Counted from the stretch's first letter, positions 1 through 12,785 are shown. The stretch: 64,000 nucleotides of DNA from Trichostrongylus colubriformis (GCA_963978905.1 OZ022257.1:19177664-19241663), one strand, 5' to 3'. Translations and numbers: made by a program. The notes: generated from the letters alone by a model not told the origin.

Positions 1-27
1 GTACTGTGTTGTGCTTGCTTTTTTGTT

Positions 28-205
28 AAAGGCAGCATTAGGGGAAGTCGGACCAAAGGTAAAAGAAATAGTGCATATGAAAGTCGAGATACCTAGTAAC
101 AGGATAGTGGAGAAAAAACGGATGGAAATGGTCAAAAACCCGAGAAATGGGACCCCCTTTCCACTGTTGGTTCTCGAGACGACCTTCCCGTCAAGAGGCG
201 GGTAA
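28..205. repeat. Left-edge copy of a sequence that recurs at the right edge
   Basis: This stretch matches 63,758-63,940 in the same orientation with scattered substitutions. At the right edge it directly follows the end of the second srx-containing block, so it probably belongs to the large duplicated unit and suggests that the array continues beyond the window. No convincing coding frame is conserved between the two copies. Confidence 0.7.
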
Positions 206-1967
206 TCTGATCTAGTTTTCCATGGGCATTTTGCCAAGTAAACACAAGGAAATGTTTATTTTTTTGAGTGAGTTTCAAGCTAGAACTGCGAAAGCGCGAC
301 GCAACACCTTCGATCTTGCCGCATCTCCTTGGTCGCTCCCACCCCAGTCAATCGGGAATTACGTTATCGGGAGGCGGGATCGTTGTATGCAAGAGGCGGA
401 AAAGTTGGACGGTTGCGGCGTTTTTCAGTGCTTCTACAGCTAGGAGGGGCGCTTTTCCCCGGGATTTCGCCACAGATAGCCTTCTTAGGCCAAGGACTGC
501 CATGTGAGTGACTTCTTGTAGGGATCTCTCCATTACCGCATTACCCCTAATGCTGTCTTTGAGTGTATAGTGGGTTCTTTTCTCCTTTTTATTCTTTCTG
601 TCCTTCAATCGTATTGTGTCTCACTTCAATCGTATTGTGTCTCATGCCGTATGCAGACGTAATAAACTCAAACTTAAACACATATGGGACACATATGGTG
701 TGGAAGAGAGAGTTTGTCGCTCTCTGTACCTCATCTGGACTATGCACGTATTCGGCTATCAATGGGATTTATTTGTGCAAAAATGGAAAAAAAACGGAAC
801 CGTTGGAGAGCAGCAACCATCCAATATTGTCGTTCGTCGCTCTTTTTTCTCTTCGCGGCAGTCAAAGTTCGTGCAGAATGTCTTCAGCGGATATATCTGC
901 CTAGAAATGGTGACCTGCTTCTTGAGATCTTCATGAGAATGTGTTACCCTAGAAGTAGTGTCGCTTTTAACACTTGCATCATTCAATAGTGTACACATTA
1001 TTGAATGTGTGATCTGGCAGATGCCCGTCATGGGCACAATTCTGCAAGATCACACCTTCAAAAATGTGTATGCTATTGAGTGAGGAGCGTGCTTAAATTA
1101 AAATCCAAAAATTTTATGTGCGTTTATGTATTGCTCAAAAAGCGTTCTCATGACAATAACAATTATTTTTTCAATTGCTTAATCAATCGTTCGGTCAATG
1201 CAAGTGGGAAGGGGAAACGAAACATTTTACAATTCCTCCTACATGAAAAAGTATCTGACTGAGGTCCTGTCTTATGTGCTTAGCCTGAGCATAGGGGAGA
1301 AATCAGCTTCGAAATTTGTGGAAACGTTGCGTCTCTCCCCCAACTTCCATTGCCCTCAGTGTTGTGCTCTTCAGTGTATGAATATGAAACACATGAAGTT
1401 CTCTTCTCCTGTCAAGTAATAAATTCAGTTGGGTCTAAGCACTTGTTTAGTTCTCGACAAAGATATACTTGTATGTGTGTAGAACAATACCTCAGATCTT
1501 TATCACTTCCCAGACTACGCGTTAAAGCATGGTGCATTATCATAACGATTTTTCGAATGAAGACAGTTGTAGGGATAATGCGGGCGGTGAAAAAATCGTG
1601 GAGTGAAACATAACGAATAGGGGATCTAAAACAAATCTGTGGAGCAGTTTCCGGTGGGAGGAGCGCGATGAGATTAAGGAGAAGTCCTTTTCAACTGACT
1701 CCGCCTTTCCTAGCAGAATCTGCCTCATAGGTTCGAATTCACCGGAAAATGATTGAGGTATAGAGTAATGAGCATGATAGCGGAATGATACTTATCCTAT
1801 CATATTAATGCCGTATCGATTGGAATTACGTGCTGTTTAAAGTGTAGATTTTGATGCTGAAAACTTCCACAGGTCAGTATCAAAGATCGGAAAGGATGAT
1901 GCAACTGAATCGCCCTTACCACTGCCTGTAAATTGGATGGCTATACGTGGGAACTATCTGCTCTCAT
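206..1967. other. No supported gene; unique-looking AT-rich sequence
   Basis: Only short overlapping reading frames without recognisable domains, conserved paralogues in the window or clear exon structure. It may be intergenic or intronic. Confidence 0.5.
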
Positions 1968-2212
1968 AGGGGTGGGGGTCACGAGGTCGAATTTCCGCTT
2001 CGCGGCGGTGCACTCGCGGCGCCACCAGTACGACTCGCCGTATCGATTGCCCGTGGGAAAATGGCTGAGCGTGACTGCGTCACGTCTGCGCTTCCACTCA
2101 TGCCACACTGCCTCGCATGAGTGCTGCCATACCCTGCCACTGGCACCCGCACCCGCCATGCCACTCATCGCGCACGGCCGCGTGGAATTTCGACCTCGTG
2201 GACCCCACCCCT
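1968..2212. mobile_element. Foldback MITE with about 25-bp terminal inverted repeats
   Basis: The ends are inverted copies (left AGGGGTGGGGGTCACGAGG, right its near reverse complement). The GC-rich interior is related, in reverse orientation, to the interior of the element at 14,929-15,150, so this is a dispersed family. No transposase is encoded. Confidence 0.65.
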
Positions 2213-2285
2213 CTTTTAGAACTTCACAACCACTGATGCTTGTCCTCTACAGAGTTCCTCGACCAGAGAGCTGAACAGATATTTC

Positions 2286-2926
2286 GGAACTATTCGGCTA
2301 TTACAACCCCAGTGGGGGTCGATTGGGGCAAAAAATTTGTTCTGCTAAATTGTGTTTGTGCTACCCCTGTAGGCAGTTTTAGCAGAACTTTGCCTACAGG
2401 GGTAATTGAGGCTCCTGATCACGGATATCACATTAATTTTTAACGTTGGCGCCATTTTGCACCAAAATGGCGCAACTATTGCACCAAGGTCATTCTCACC
2501 AAATTTGATAGAAACTTGGTTATAGGGGTAATTGAGGCTCCTGATCACGAATATCGCATTCGTTTTCAACGTTGACGGCACCAAATATTGCTCCTGGTCG
2601 TTCCCACCAAATTTTGGAAAAAGGAAAAATCGAAAATCGCACTATCTTACAGCTAGGGACAGTCAGTCATGGAGAGAACATGTGCATAAGTAACTTGAGG
2701 GCTTTCTCACAGCCGGATTGTGCTTTCCCACAGTCGAATTGTGCTTTCTCACAGCTAGACCTTGGTGCAATAGCTGCGCCATTTTGGTGCAATATGGCGC
2801 CAACGTTCGAAACCAATGTGATATTCGTGATCAGGGGTCTCAATTACCCCTGTAGGCAAAGTTTTAGCAAAAAAATTTTTTTGCCCCAATCGACTCCCAC
2901 TGGGGTTGTAATAGCCGAATAGCTCC
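2286..2926. mobile_element. 641-bp foldback element with long inverted repeats
   Basis: Both ends begin GGA(A/G)CTATTCGGC, and inverted similarity extends about 170-200 bp inward on each side, including a GTGATCAGG-like block and an imperfectly repeated CACCAAAATGGCGC block. It is flanked by GATATTTC and AATATTTC, a likely 8-bp target duplication with one mismatch. Non-coding, so non-autonomous. Confidence 0.7.
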
Positions 2927-2934
2927 AATATTTC

Positions 2935-4481
2935 TTTCATATTCGTATATTCCTGCGCTTAGCGTAGTCTTTTCCTTCAATAAACCTAGCATGAAGTCAT
3001 GTATGCTTCACTAACTTACTCAAACAGAATAATTGTCCATTACTCATTCCCCAACCTCTACACCAATGCCAACAATTTCATTTGATATGGATCGACTACT
3101 CGTGCTTTGCAATAGCCATGTCAGCAGCGTTACTCGTCTGTAAGAGTTGCCCACTGCCCATTGCGGCCCTCTACGACAGCGATTATTTCGATCAGTATTA
3201 ATCGATGATGTCACCTACATATTAGAATTTTTCCTGGGTAATTTCATCTATGTAGTGGTCTGGAGCGAAATCCTTCCTCTTGCATCGCATATCATAAGAT
3301 TTTGCCATTCTCCACACGATCTACATCTTGATGCCCTCTTCAATTTTGGCCCTCTCTCGTCGTTCGAGCCCAATCGTCGTGAGCAGCATTTACCTTTCAC
3401 TCTTCTTTTTCTGCGTCTTCAGACTTTTCCTGAACCACATTACGAATTTCTGGTTTAAGCACCACACACCACCGCAAAATTTCCTTTTGCCTCAAAACAT
3501 CTCTGCCAACATAAAATAAGTTATCTCTGCCAACATAAAATAAATTACGTTATCCCATTTTCCTGGAAGTTTAGTGATCTGGATTGCACGGATAAGGAAA
3601 GTGGATTTCGCATCGTTTTGATTATATCTCTTTCCCATGAGGAATCTGCTGCCAGATGTTTGGAAAAGCGATAATCAGTTGATTCCAAGTATGGCGAAAA
3701 CGGTGGACAGGGAAGAGCTTTAGTTTGCAATTCGTTTAATTTTGGATAGCGGCTCTCGAAATGTGAAGTCGCGTATTATTGTACAGATACAAAGATCCGT
3801 GACGGTTCCAAAACAGCTACCTCCACCTCAATTTCACGCTCATCCTGTAGTTTATAGCGGTGCTGAGGAGTGATGTCTCGACCCAGCGGGAAGAGGGAAT
3901 TGTGCATTAAATTCTGGTAAGACTAAAACACATGAATATCTTCTTGGAGTGAGAATGAGGATTAGGGGAGGTTTGAAAGCTCACCAGCAGCCAGCCACTG
4001 AGCAGAACCTTTTACTGTCATAGAGTACCCACTTCTCATCACCTGTAACAATGAAAAAATAGATACCCTGCACGTAGGGAAGACCCACTGGTCAGGGGTG
4101 ATGGGGGTGCTCTTCCGGCAACGGACGGGCAGCGTGCAGGAGTGGTAGAGTGAGATGGATGTGACTGAATGACAGAACACGTACTAATTGTGGGGGTTCT
4201 GCCTCATGCCCCGTTTTGCTATTACTGTTGCAATGAAGTTTCCGAGCGTCATACTATCAAAATCATTCCACATGTACAGTGCTTATACCAACCTCAGCAA
4301 GTGTACCGCAGACGAACTTTCGAAATCTACTCTGAATTATGAGATATTCAAAGCTCAGTAGTACTAAGAAATGCGGAAGAAGAATTATTGCTTCGGAGAG
4401 CCGATGAAGCTTTGCGCCACGCGATTCTCACCGTTGATTGATTACTGCACCTATCGCGAAAATCGAGCATAGTGCGGAGAG
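2935..4481. other. No supported gene; one short tandem duplication
   Basis: No reading frame here has a domain, a paralogue or a believable splice structure. At about 3,498-3,543 a 22-bp unit (ATCTCTGCCAACATAAAATA plus 2 bases) occurs twice in tandem. Confidence 0.5.
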
Positions 4482-4571
4482 GTCGACACCTAGGTCCTGT
4501 AGGGCCTAGTGTGCCCTGTAGGACCCAGGCCCTGTAGGGCCTAGTGTGCCCTGTAGGACCTAGGTGTCGAC
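4482..4571. repeat. 90-bp palindrome built from two tandem 35-bp units
   Basis: GTCGACACCTAGGTCC at the left is mirrored by GGACCTAGGTGTCGAC at the right. Between them a unit containing CCTGTAGGGCCTAGTGTGCC occurs twice in tandem. The whole can fold as a hairpin and is much more GC-rich than its surroundings. Confidence 0.8.
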
Positions 4572-4691
4572 TCGACCGCATTATACACGAAACTTCTTTT
4601 CGGAGCAGTCACTGAGAATCAGTCATCGTTGTAGACCACATATACAGATAACACAGCTCTAATATCAGTTCTTTTCATCGGTGACACTTAC

Positions 4692-4826
4692 AGTCCCACT
4701 CTCCCTAAAAAGACAGTTATGATGTGCGTCGGGGATTTCCTCTGATGTTTCTATCACAGAGCTACAACTTGTACACGAAGATTCGGAGTTAACGCCAACA
4801 AAGATAACCATAACGAATAGTTTCAT
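4692..4826 (-). CDS. First exon of a small secreted protein, MKL family
   Basis: The exon starts with a short hydrophobic leader (MKLFVMVIFVGVNS) followed by a Cys/Ser/Glu-rich region of about 30 residues. It ends in phase 0 at a good donor (GTAAGT, minus strand, 4,686-4,691). Leader, spacing and upstream context (a CCACTCCACGC-like stretch before the ATG) resemble the plus-strand exons at 5,851 and 6,760, so these look like paralogous first exons in a small divergent cluster. The downstream exon was not found. Expected to be exported; function unknown. The longer reading frame running upstream of this ATG is probably not coding. Confidence 0.5.
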
Positions 4827-5850
4827 CGAGAAATGGAAGCTGCGTGGAGTGGGAGTGTGGGAACAATTAGACACGAGCTGATGGAGAGCCATATGTTCGT
4901 AAACTATCGGAATTAGTCGTCGTCGCATGTAGCGATGCACTTTATTATTATAACAGCTTTCGTGCAGTTAGAACATCCGATGAGCATGCCCTTCGTGTCA
5001 CTTTAATATACGACAAATTTTGGGGAAGCAGCAGCCTACAATTTTACCTGTTCGGCATCATTCGCTCATGCCAGAAATTGGAATCACCAATAATCAACGA
5101 TTCGAAAATGAGACAAGGCTGGCTGTTCTCAATCTTTGCTGGCTCTGGCTAGAAATTCTAGGTCCACTCTCATCTTCCACTCTGACATAAATCTTACGAA
5201 GGTCGAAAATCAAAGCCTTAAAGCACATTCCAGGATTACCTTGAGTGGGTAAAAGCGCTGAATTATGAAATTAGAGGTGCTATGTAATACGCCGGCAAGA
5301 GAAATCGAAAAAGCTCAAGAGAATGGCAGAACAAGAAGAACAGTCTTAATCATTAAATTTTCTCCTTTCTTAATTTATTCAAATACAACATCGTCAGGCC
5401 TCCTGACATCTGGTCTCGGATGAGACTACCGCATGAAAACGAGCCTTCAAATCAGTTCCTGCTGTATGGTGTCACAGAGAACTCCTGGATATCACGTGTG
5501 TTCTCATGTCAACGTCTCCTTCGTCATTGGCATCTCTTCCTTATGTTATCACACAAATCGTAGGCCTCATTTACCACGCTGTTGCCAGCGTTGCCACCGT
5601 CATTGCCGGCAATCACGGCTGGGGTGGGCGGGGTCGAGCTGTTGCGCTAAATTCTCTGGCTCTGCACGCTCCAGGAACTGACGCTCACGTAAAGGTATAC
5701 CGTGGCCTGGGTCGGACTATCCATCCACGGCAGCAGATGTGATACCCCAATAATCCTGGAATGTGCTTTTTTTGTCAACTGGAAAGGATGCCGAACAGGT
5801 GCGTCAGTTTTTCTTGTCTACATTCTACAATTTTACCCACCTTTTTGTCG

Positions 5851-5994
5851 ATGAAGCTAATCGCTTTGACGATGGAGGTCGGCGTTGTGCACTCCAAGTC
5901 TTCGTGCACAAGTAGTACAAAACTTTGTAATAGAAACTTTAAGAAAGATTCCGACGCAGCTCTTGAGGCTTTTCTAGGGGCAATGGGAGCGTAG
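5851..5994 (+). CDS. Truncated or decayed paralogue of the MKL secreted family
   Basis: Starts MKLIALTMEVGVVHSKSSC, which lines up with the leaders at 4,826 (minus) and 6,760 (plus), including the SS-C/Y-T after the leader. The leader is less hydrophobic and the frame runs to a TAG at 5,992-5,994 without the donor seen in the other two copies, so this may be a decaying copy or may splice earlier. Function unknown. Confidence 0.35.
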   Translation: MKLIALTMEVGVVHSKSSCTSSTKLCNRNFKKDSDAALEAFLGAMGA

Positions 5995-6759
5995 TTATCA
6001 GCTTAAAAAGAATTCATATAAGAGCTGTGTTATAAGAGAGAACGCTGTAATAATAACTTACTTTTTCTCCTAGACTCACACCGCAAGGTGCGCTTTTAGT
6101 CAATGTGCACAGTGTCAATGTGTCAGTGGATGTGAGCAGCATTCATTCACAGGAACCACCCACCAGATCCCTACCGATGTTTCTGCAGAGAGAACTAGGA
6201 GGCATTGTACGTCATATAGAGAAATCCCAAATCAACCGTGGTAGCCGTATATCTTCAGATAATGTCGTGAAAAGCTCTTCCTTCAAGGTATTGCACTAGA
6301 AAGTGATGTTTGTGCGGAATGAACAAACAACAACTGAACTTGTAAACGGAGGCGAAGTTCTGCCTGAAGGTAAAAAAGAGTTTTCGTGAGCTTTAACCGG
6401 GGAGCTGATGATCTACTTAGCAAAAAAAAAATTTTATGCGTTGTTTAGCTCGCCGCATCGAGACAAATCTAACGCTCCCAATTTTTTCCTTCTTATCCAC
6501 TTTGGACGAAGTTGTGGTGGTGTGGGGATTTCGGTCAAGCAATTCATTGCCAGGTGTCGATTAATCAAAAAATGTGAGCGGTGTTGTATGACGTAGGAGC
6601 GATATGATCAATGGATCATAATACTAAAGCTGGAATAATAATAAAGTGCAACATAAAGTATATACGACAACAGCGGATTTAAATAGCCCACAATCATATG
6701 GATTCCCATCGGCGTCTGATTGTCTCTTCACTTCCACTCCACGCAACTATTCTTTAATA

Positions 6760-8686
6760 ATGAAGCTGATCGTTTTGACCATTTTGGTCGGCTTCGTGCT
6801 CTCCGATTCGTCTTACACAGACGATGACGACACAGACGATGACTACATAGACGATGGCTACACAGACGATGACTCAGTGAACCTAACTTGGACGGAAATT
6901 TCGGGCCCAACTCCCAAGAGTATTCTCAAGAAGACTGGGAGTGTAAGTTATTGGATATTTAAAACGAATTAGCTGGGATGGGGGGTGGGGGGGGAATAAA
7001 AAGATGTTGTTTTTTTTAAAAAGGTGACCAATCGATACATCTACTAAGTATACAGGGCGGAGTATCATGAAAGAGACAAATGTAATGGGGCAAAACATTC
7101 TCCAAATGTTTCTCCAGAAGTGAAATCAAGGTGTAGCTCACTACTTTCACCTCATAAAAAATGGACACTCAGTCGGCACTGTTCGGCTTTAGAACTCCTA
7201 CAGCATCAACGTATTCCCGAAACAAGGGCCATCATCCGTAGCATTCAGGTTTCTGAGGGATGATGCTTTGCCTCATGGATTTCACAGAGTTCTATCTGTA
7301 CAGCAACGATGCTTCCGAGGCCTTCTTTTATACCTTGAACCAATCTGTGGATGGGTATCAATCGTAGCGGGATATCCTGGTTCTTGGAAAGGAGGAGCCT
7401 TGAAAAACTGTAGTAAACAGAATATTGAAGGGTCCACCTAACACAAGTCCTCCCAGCTACCTAGAGAGGATAGAGCTCAGCAAGATTGTGAACAGTGTTT
7501 GTAGCAATCGCGAAATTTGCCGTGTTGTGGAGACCCATTAGGTTGTTATGGCAGAAGCTTCCGTTCCTGCTCTTGCAGAACGCAAAAAAACTCAGTGAAG
7601 TTGCGAATTTTTCCTTGGATTAGGGGTTGAAAAGATCTCGTCAAGATTAGCCATATGTAGATTCACTAAACTAGTGCTGAACATCGTCAAGAGAAAGTGA
7701 CTCTCTTTTGGCCTCGGTACCTAACGGCTATGTTATGTGAAAGTTCGCAGTGAAAAGAAGTTCTTTTCAGACTATCAAAAAATCGGGTCGTGGAGTGCAG
7801 TTCGCGAAAGTCTGCACTTACGGTGGATTCAAGCTACAACGAGTTAAAGAACTCCCCAACTTATCTCTACGATTGTTCCTTCTGACATTGAAAAAGGAGT
7901 TTGTATGTTATATACAAGAGTCTGAAATGACTTCACGAGAGTCATGTATCTCTTCAGAATAGTACGGATTGTACGCTGTCCTATCAAGTGGAGAACAACG
8001 ATGGCGAGACTCCGTTTTCTGTTTTCCGCATCGACCACCAGGTAGGTTGCTTGTTAGCTATACGTGCTCCACATCATTGCGACACTCAGTAAATGCTAAG
8101 AGATCCAATGACGAATGTGAAGGAATTCGAGGTGAGAATAGCGCCGTGTGATGCTTTATTGGCCTCATCGAACCCTAGATGTTTCTCCATGAAAACAGTA
8201 CCATTTACATCTGAATTTTCTAGAAATCTTGTATTTCAGAATGAGACATCAAATTCATCCGTCTACGGTATAGTTACTGCACGTGGTAAGAGCAACTTCA
8301 AGTGGAAGAAGATTAAGGGAAGGCAATTCGAACATTACCTTTCAAAGTGTGACAGCAAAGATGGAAACGCGATAGTATCATTACCAAGAGTTCTGTCATG
8401 CAGCCAGCCTGAGGGCATTGTTACCTCTCCCGCTCCAAAACCCACCCCTCACCGGGAGACCACGTCCACCACTCCTTCCACGTCGGCCACTACTTCCCAA
8501 ACGATCACTTCTACCACTGCTGCTTCGAGGATTACCCCTCCTAGAATCATCACCTCCACCCATGCTCCGCAACCCATCCGACCTCAAGAGGTTACTCCAA
8601 GCATACCTCCTCGGGGACTCGACCCTGAGAAGTCTACCACTCCCAAAGGATGGCTGAGCAAGCTCAATTGTTTTAAATGTTTGTGA
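6760..8686 (+). CDS. Two-exon secreted protein: acidic repeats plus Ser/Thr/Pro-rich region
   Basis: Exon 1 (6,760-6,942, 61 codons) has a clear signal peptide (MKLIVLTILVGFVLS), then about four Asp-rich repeats of the form Y/DTDDD, and ends in phase 0 at GTAAGT. Exon 2 (8,240-8,686) follows the acceptor TTGTATTTCAG in phase 0. It encodes a region with NETS and NSS glycosylation-type sites and a few cysteines, then about 70 residues rich in Thr, Ser and Pro (mucin-like), and ends CFKCL before TGA. Joined length is about 209 residues. The 1.3-kb intron could hide another small exon, for example around 8,000-8,040 before a GTAGGT donor. Probably an extracellular glycoprotein; no family recognised. 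The join is inferred from phase, not proved. Confidence 0.5.
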
Positions 8687-8754
8687 TACCGTTTTGCTCA
8701 CATCAAAAATTTTCTATTACTTTCACAGATAAATTTTTTCATCAAACTTTAGAA

Positions 8755-8860
8755 GCATTTTTGATATTTTTAATTTTTGATTTTTGATAACTGCTGTTTA
8801 TCGCCGCAGCTCGCGATGCGAAAGTTACTACAAGGATGCTGAGTTATGGGCAAAAGCCTT
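8755..8860. repeat. Single arm of a palindromic repeat family
   Basis: The TTTTTGATTTTTGATAACTG ... GCGATGCGAAAGTTACTACA stretch matches both arms of the palindromic element at 30,694-30,988. Only one arm is seen here, so it is a fragment or solo end. Confidence 0.6.
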
Positions 8861-10520
8861 AGAAGCTTCCTTAGAAGCATTGCTTTCCAGGGAGACAGTC
8901 ATTTCTCTTATTGAATGCACTGTTTCGCCTGACAATGAGCACTATCACAGGAAACAGGACAGAATAGTGCGATCAGGTCGCGTTTTTTATTGCCGAGGTT
9001 GTGTGTTATGATCAATAACATAATGTGCCAACGACAGCCCAATAGTTTCATGGGTCAATGGCTAAGTTGCCACACATATCAGATCTGACGTAAAAGTACG
9101 CATGGTGCTATAAAACACAAGGTAGAATAATCGAGGAGATGCCTAATGAAACGGAAAGATCGGCAACGTCATGAATATGCCGTGCGTGCATGGGGCTTTA
9201 CCTCGGGGTTTGAATATTTCATTACTGCTCTTGAGCTACCGCATTGAGCTAGATTTTTTCACAACGTGAGGAATGTTTATGTAGCTTTCCTGTGAACAAC
9301 GTACAGGTGCCTTTCAGCAAACTCAAAGGAACCCATACAGCTATTCAAACACCACTCGATGTTCAGCTATATCGTTCGCAGTACTCCGATTTCTTCCTGC
9401 TTTCAAAGCCGTTCTGTGCCATATGAGAGGAAGGGAAAGTATGAACAAACATACTGAAGTATCACTGAAAAGAAAGCTGTGAAATAATATCCCTAACTTC
9501 CATGAATAGCAAGTATTTAATTCAGAGTAATGTTAATTTATGCAGGGACTGCTGGTTGGTTCCGAAAGGATCACCAGCAGTAACAGGAGGTCGGAATAAG
9601 AAGTCATCAATAAAAACCTTTCATGAAACGATGGAAAAGACTATATTTCTCGAAAAGAAGCGTTGAGTATGCACTGCGGCGACTGCACCATCTTGCATCT
9701 GGAACATTCCATACCACGGCAAAAATATTTCGCTGTCCTACAACAATTGAACAGCATTTTATATATAAGTAACAAACATAGCACTGAACCATTACACAAG
9801 GTGATCCGCATACCAAGGTGTTGGGGCGGTGCTAGAGAGGTGCGAGGTAGATACGAGGCAAGGCGCTAAGGAGTATTCTGTACAGTAGTCCCTTTCCCGC
9901 GGTGTATACTTGCTATTGCCATGCGGGTGTTGAGACGATCTCAGTGGGTAATTGAACTTTTATATAGGGACTTAAGTACTATTAAGACTGTGAGTAGAGT
10001 CAAGTTAACTAGAAGATGGGAAAATTTCCATGAGAAATTTGTGAAAAGTAAAAATGATATCGAGCTTTACGTGCCAAACTTATATACGTCACTAACGCTG
10101 GAAGCCCAAAAACTCGGGGATCTACAATCTGGTAAGGAGTCGCTCACAAAAACGTAAATGTCATGACATTAGCTTCATCGTCGTCGATTACTACGATCCC
10201 TCGCCGTCTCACTGTCTGAGACGACATTCCGTAACGGTGTCCCCACTCAAGTGATACGGGGTCAAGCGGATCACCAAGTATGTGGTCCGCACTCTTCGCT
10301 TCCACGTCGCAACAAGGCATTGACTTCTATTAGTCTCAGTAAATATGTATATTGCTTTGTTTTATAATGCTTCTGCCACGAGGTTTTTAGGTGGAATCTT
10401 TATTTCGACCTACATTTCGACCTTTCGTCGTTTTCGAAGGCCTAAACATGGCTCAGGGCTTGAGAAATGCACACTATCCCACTGCACACTATCCCACTAA
10501 ACGTTTTATGTATATTGCAT
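8861..10520. other. No supported gene
   Basis: Short frames only. A 78-codon frame at 9,921-10,157 (plus) is rich in charged residues and could be an exon, but it has no leader, no paralogue in the window and no clear splice sites. Confidence 0.45.
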
Positions 10521-10523
10521 AAT

Positions 10524-10612
10524 CTCTCTCTCCCTCTCTCTCTTACTCCTTGCATTCATTACCAAAAAATCCACTAAACCTTGCATTCATTACCAAAAAA
10601 ATCCACTAAAAC
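10524..10612. repeat. CT microsatellite and tandem 31-bp duplication
   Basis: A TC-rich simple repeat (TCTCTCTCTCCCTCTCTCTC) is followed by a unit containing CCTTGCATTCATTACCAAAA that occurs twice in tandem, differing by one A. Confidence 0.7.
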
Positions 10613-10911
10613 GCGACACTACCGTCAAAGTCCTACTGTACTAGAACATAAAAGAGAATTGAGCGAATGGTAAATACATACTCAAAAATGATAGTAAATG
10701 CATACTCAAAAATGATACTTACAAAAATAGGAGGGAAAAAGCGTAAAGAAACGAAATAAATGAGGAACAGCGGATACGGATAAGCATGGCGGTAAGTGCG
10801 CCCCGTTGCGAGACCGCGCGAGCACCGTGTCATGCCGCATTGAAGTCGTCCGAAATTTGCCGCGCGCGGCCATTCACGATCCAGAAACTGGTCTCCCGCA
10901 ACGAGCAGTTA

Positions 10912-11084
10912 GGCCGTAGTCGTACTCTGCGATGCCGGCGACAGAGCGTGGCTGCATATTTCTGCGTCTGCGCCCATGCCACCGTGCCTCTGTGCCTCCA
11001 TCATCTCTGCTCTCCCTCCTGAGACTCTCACTCGCTGCCTGTGAACGCAGCCACGCCCTGCCGGCAGTGAGTATAACCGCGGCC
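10912..11084. mobile_element. 173-bp GC-rich foldback MITE with an empty site in copy 2
   Basis: Ends GGCCGTAGTCGTAC and GTATAACCGCGGCC are imperfect inverted repeats. The corresponding point in duplication copy 2 (about 39,410-39,420) reads straight through without it, so it inserted after the duplication. TTA lies on both sides. Same family as 11,626-11,799. Confidence 0.75.
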
Positions 11085-11625
11085 ATATTAACACATCTCA
11101 GCCATGTCACTTATTGCGGTACGCTATCGCCGTGTACACGCGAGGAATTTCATCGAATTTAGGCCTTTTTTGAAGGCTTTTTTCAGCTTTTTGCAGCAAG
11201 CTGCAGCTACCTTTTTTTATTTTTCATATCATATTGACGCAAGGATACGAAGACGACCTGTGAATCATCTTTGCTTCTCGAGAGGTATGACTTACAAGTC
11301 GTCTTCGAGTGTTTACGTCGGTCATGAAAGAGCTAAGGAGTAGATGATTTATGACACAGCGGGTATGGACACATTCTTGATGTCTAAGGGCTTGAGTTAA
11401 ACATGTAAGGAACAAATGGAGAGTAATTGTGCAAGTGAAGGGAGTGATTGGGAGCCTCCGAATAGGCAATAGGGAGGTATGTGGCTCGCGCCAATCATAA
11501 CAAGATCGTTGAATATAAGAAGAAACTCAAAAAACGGTCAAAACCCCGTAATAAGACCCCTCTCCTACCAGTGAATCTGAAGGGGGACCATAAAGAGATG
11601 GCAACCATTGGAAAAGAGGGCCTCA

Positions 11626-11799
11626 GGCCGCGGTCATACCAGCCGCCGGCAGGGTGTGGCTACATTCACAGGCAACGAGGGAGAGTCGCACGGGGGAGGT
11701 GAACAGCTGACGCAGGCAACGGGGCAGGGTGGCATAGGCGGAGACGCAGATATATGCAACCATGCCTTGCCGCCAGCATCGCAGAGTATGACCGCGATC
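11626..11799. mobile_element. Second copy of the GGCCGCGGTCATAC foldback MITE, opposite orientation
   Basis: The interior is the reverse complement of the element at 10,912-11,084 with moderate divergence. Duplication copy 2 (about 39,965-39,985) lacks it, giving a second empty site. Confidence 0.75.
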
Positions 11800-12638
11800 T
11801 AGCAAAAGGTCAGGAGCGCTCCTTTTCACCACGACATTTGCCACACATATGCAGATTCCTAGACCCATAGCTTCAGTTTCGATGACTCACCCTGGGAGTT
11901 CTCTTTATCCACATTACCACTACCACACTCTTCGACGCTATAACATCGTCGACAGAGTTGATCACAGAAGAAAGGTGCCCGACTGATCGAGGTGCTTATT
12001 CCCAAAATAACAACCCCTTTTTATCAACAGGTTCTTATTCAAAGCAGATGGTTTCTTTTAACAATGGAACACTGAAGCAGGTAGCAACCCAAGGTTTTTT
12101 CGCTCGTAAAGAATCGAAGCCAAAGTTCTGCTTCGCTTTCAAAGAGTTTTGTATTTGTTATTCTTGCGAGCCACGTGCGCAATTTCCTATAATGCTAGAA
12201 TCCAAATGTGGCTGTTGTTTTTGCGGAACGACTAAACATTTGTTTGATAGGATTTCCATACTTCATTTGTTGGAACTCCCATTATGTCCGATAAATTGTC
12301 TATGAAAGCTTGATTCCTTGTTCCCTATCTTACACTTCGTCCCGTGCTAACCATAAACTTGAAGTATAAGTGCATTTTCGTGACACTAATGCTCTTGAGA
12401 ATGCGCCGCTGCTGCTATCGGAGGGTAGTGTAAGGTCGTGAGCTGTAGAACTAACTAGGGAAGAGTTTCAATTTCCTATGGAACTTTAAATTGAGACCCA
12501 GATGGATCGATAGAGCTCTGAATGCTGATTATAACTGTGAAAACCAAAATTGCTAAGTGGCATTCTGAAGCGAGTTACGAGGGGTCAAAGTTTGCCTGTG
12601 ACATATCATTAGCGAGGCACTTCATCATCAGCACGCCA

Positions 12639-12715
12639 TGGCTCAGTGGTGGTGTCCCAGTTCCGTAGGCGCGAGGTTATTGGTTTGCTACCCGGCCGGG
12701 GCCAGCTTTTTGCAT
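12639..12715 (+). repeat. tRNA-like (SINE-type) sequence
   Basis: CATGGCTCAGTGGTGGTGTC resembles a tRNA D-arm/A box, and about 35 bases later GAGGTTATTGGTTTGCTACC resembles a degenerate B box, ending CCCGGCCGGGGCCAG. The cloverleaf is not complete, so this is a tRNA-derived repeat or pseudogene, nested in the element at 12,458-13,490. Confidence 0.45.
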
Positions 12716-12785
12716 TTCGTGTTTTATCGTCAGTAAGTGCTTTTCTTTCACTTCTTAACGTTTCCTTGTATGATATTCGCGCGTA

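Noticed and set aside
11958..12305. 115-codon plus-strand frame with several cysteines.
   Set aside because: The paralogous sequence in duplication copy 2 (about 40,080-40,450) does not keep the frame, so it is unlikely to be coding.
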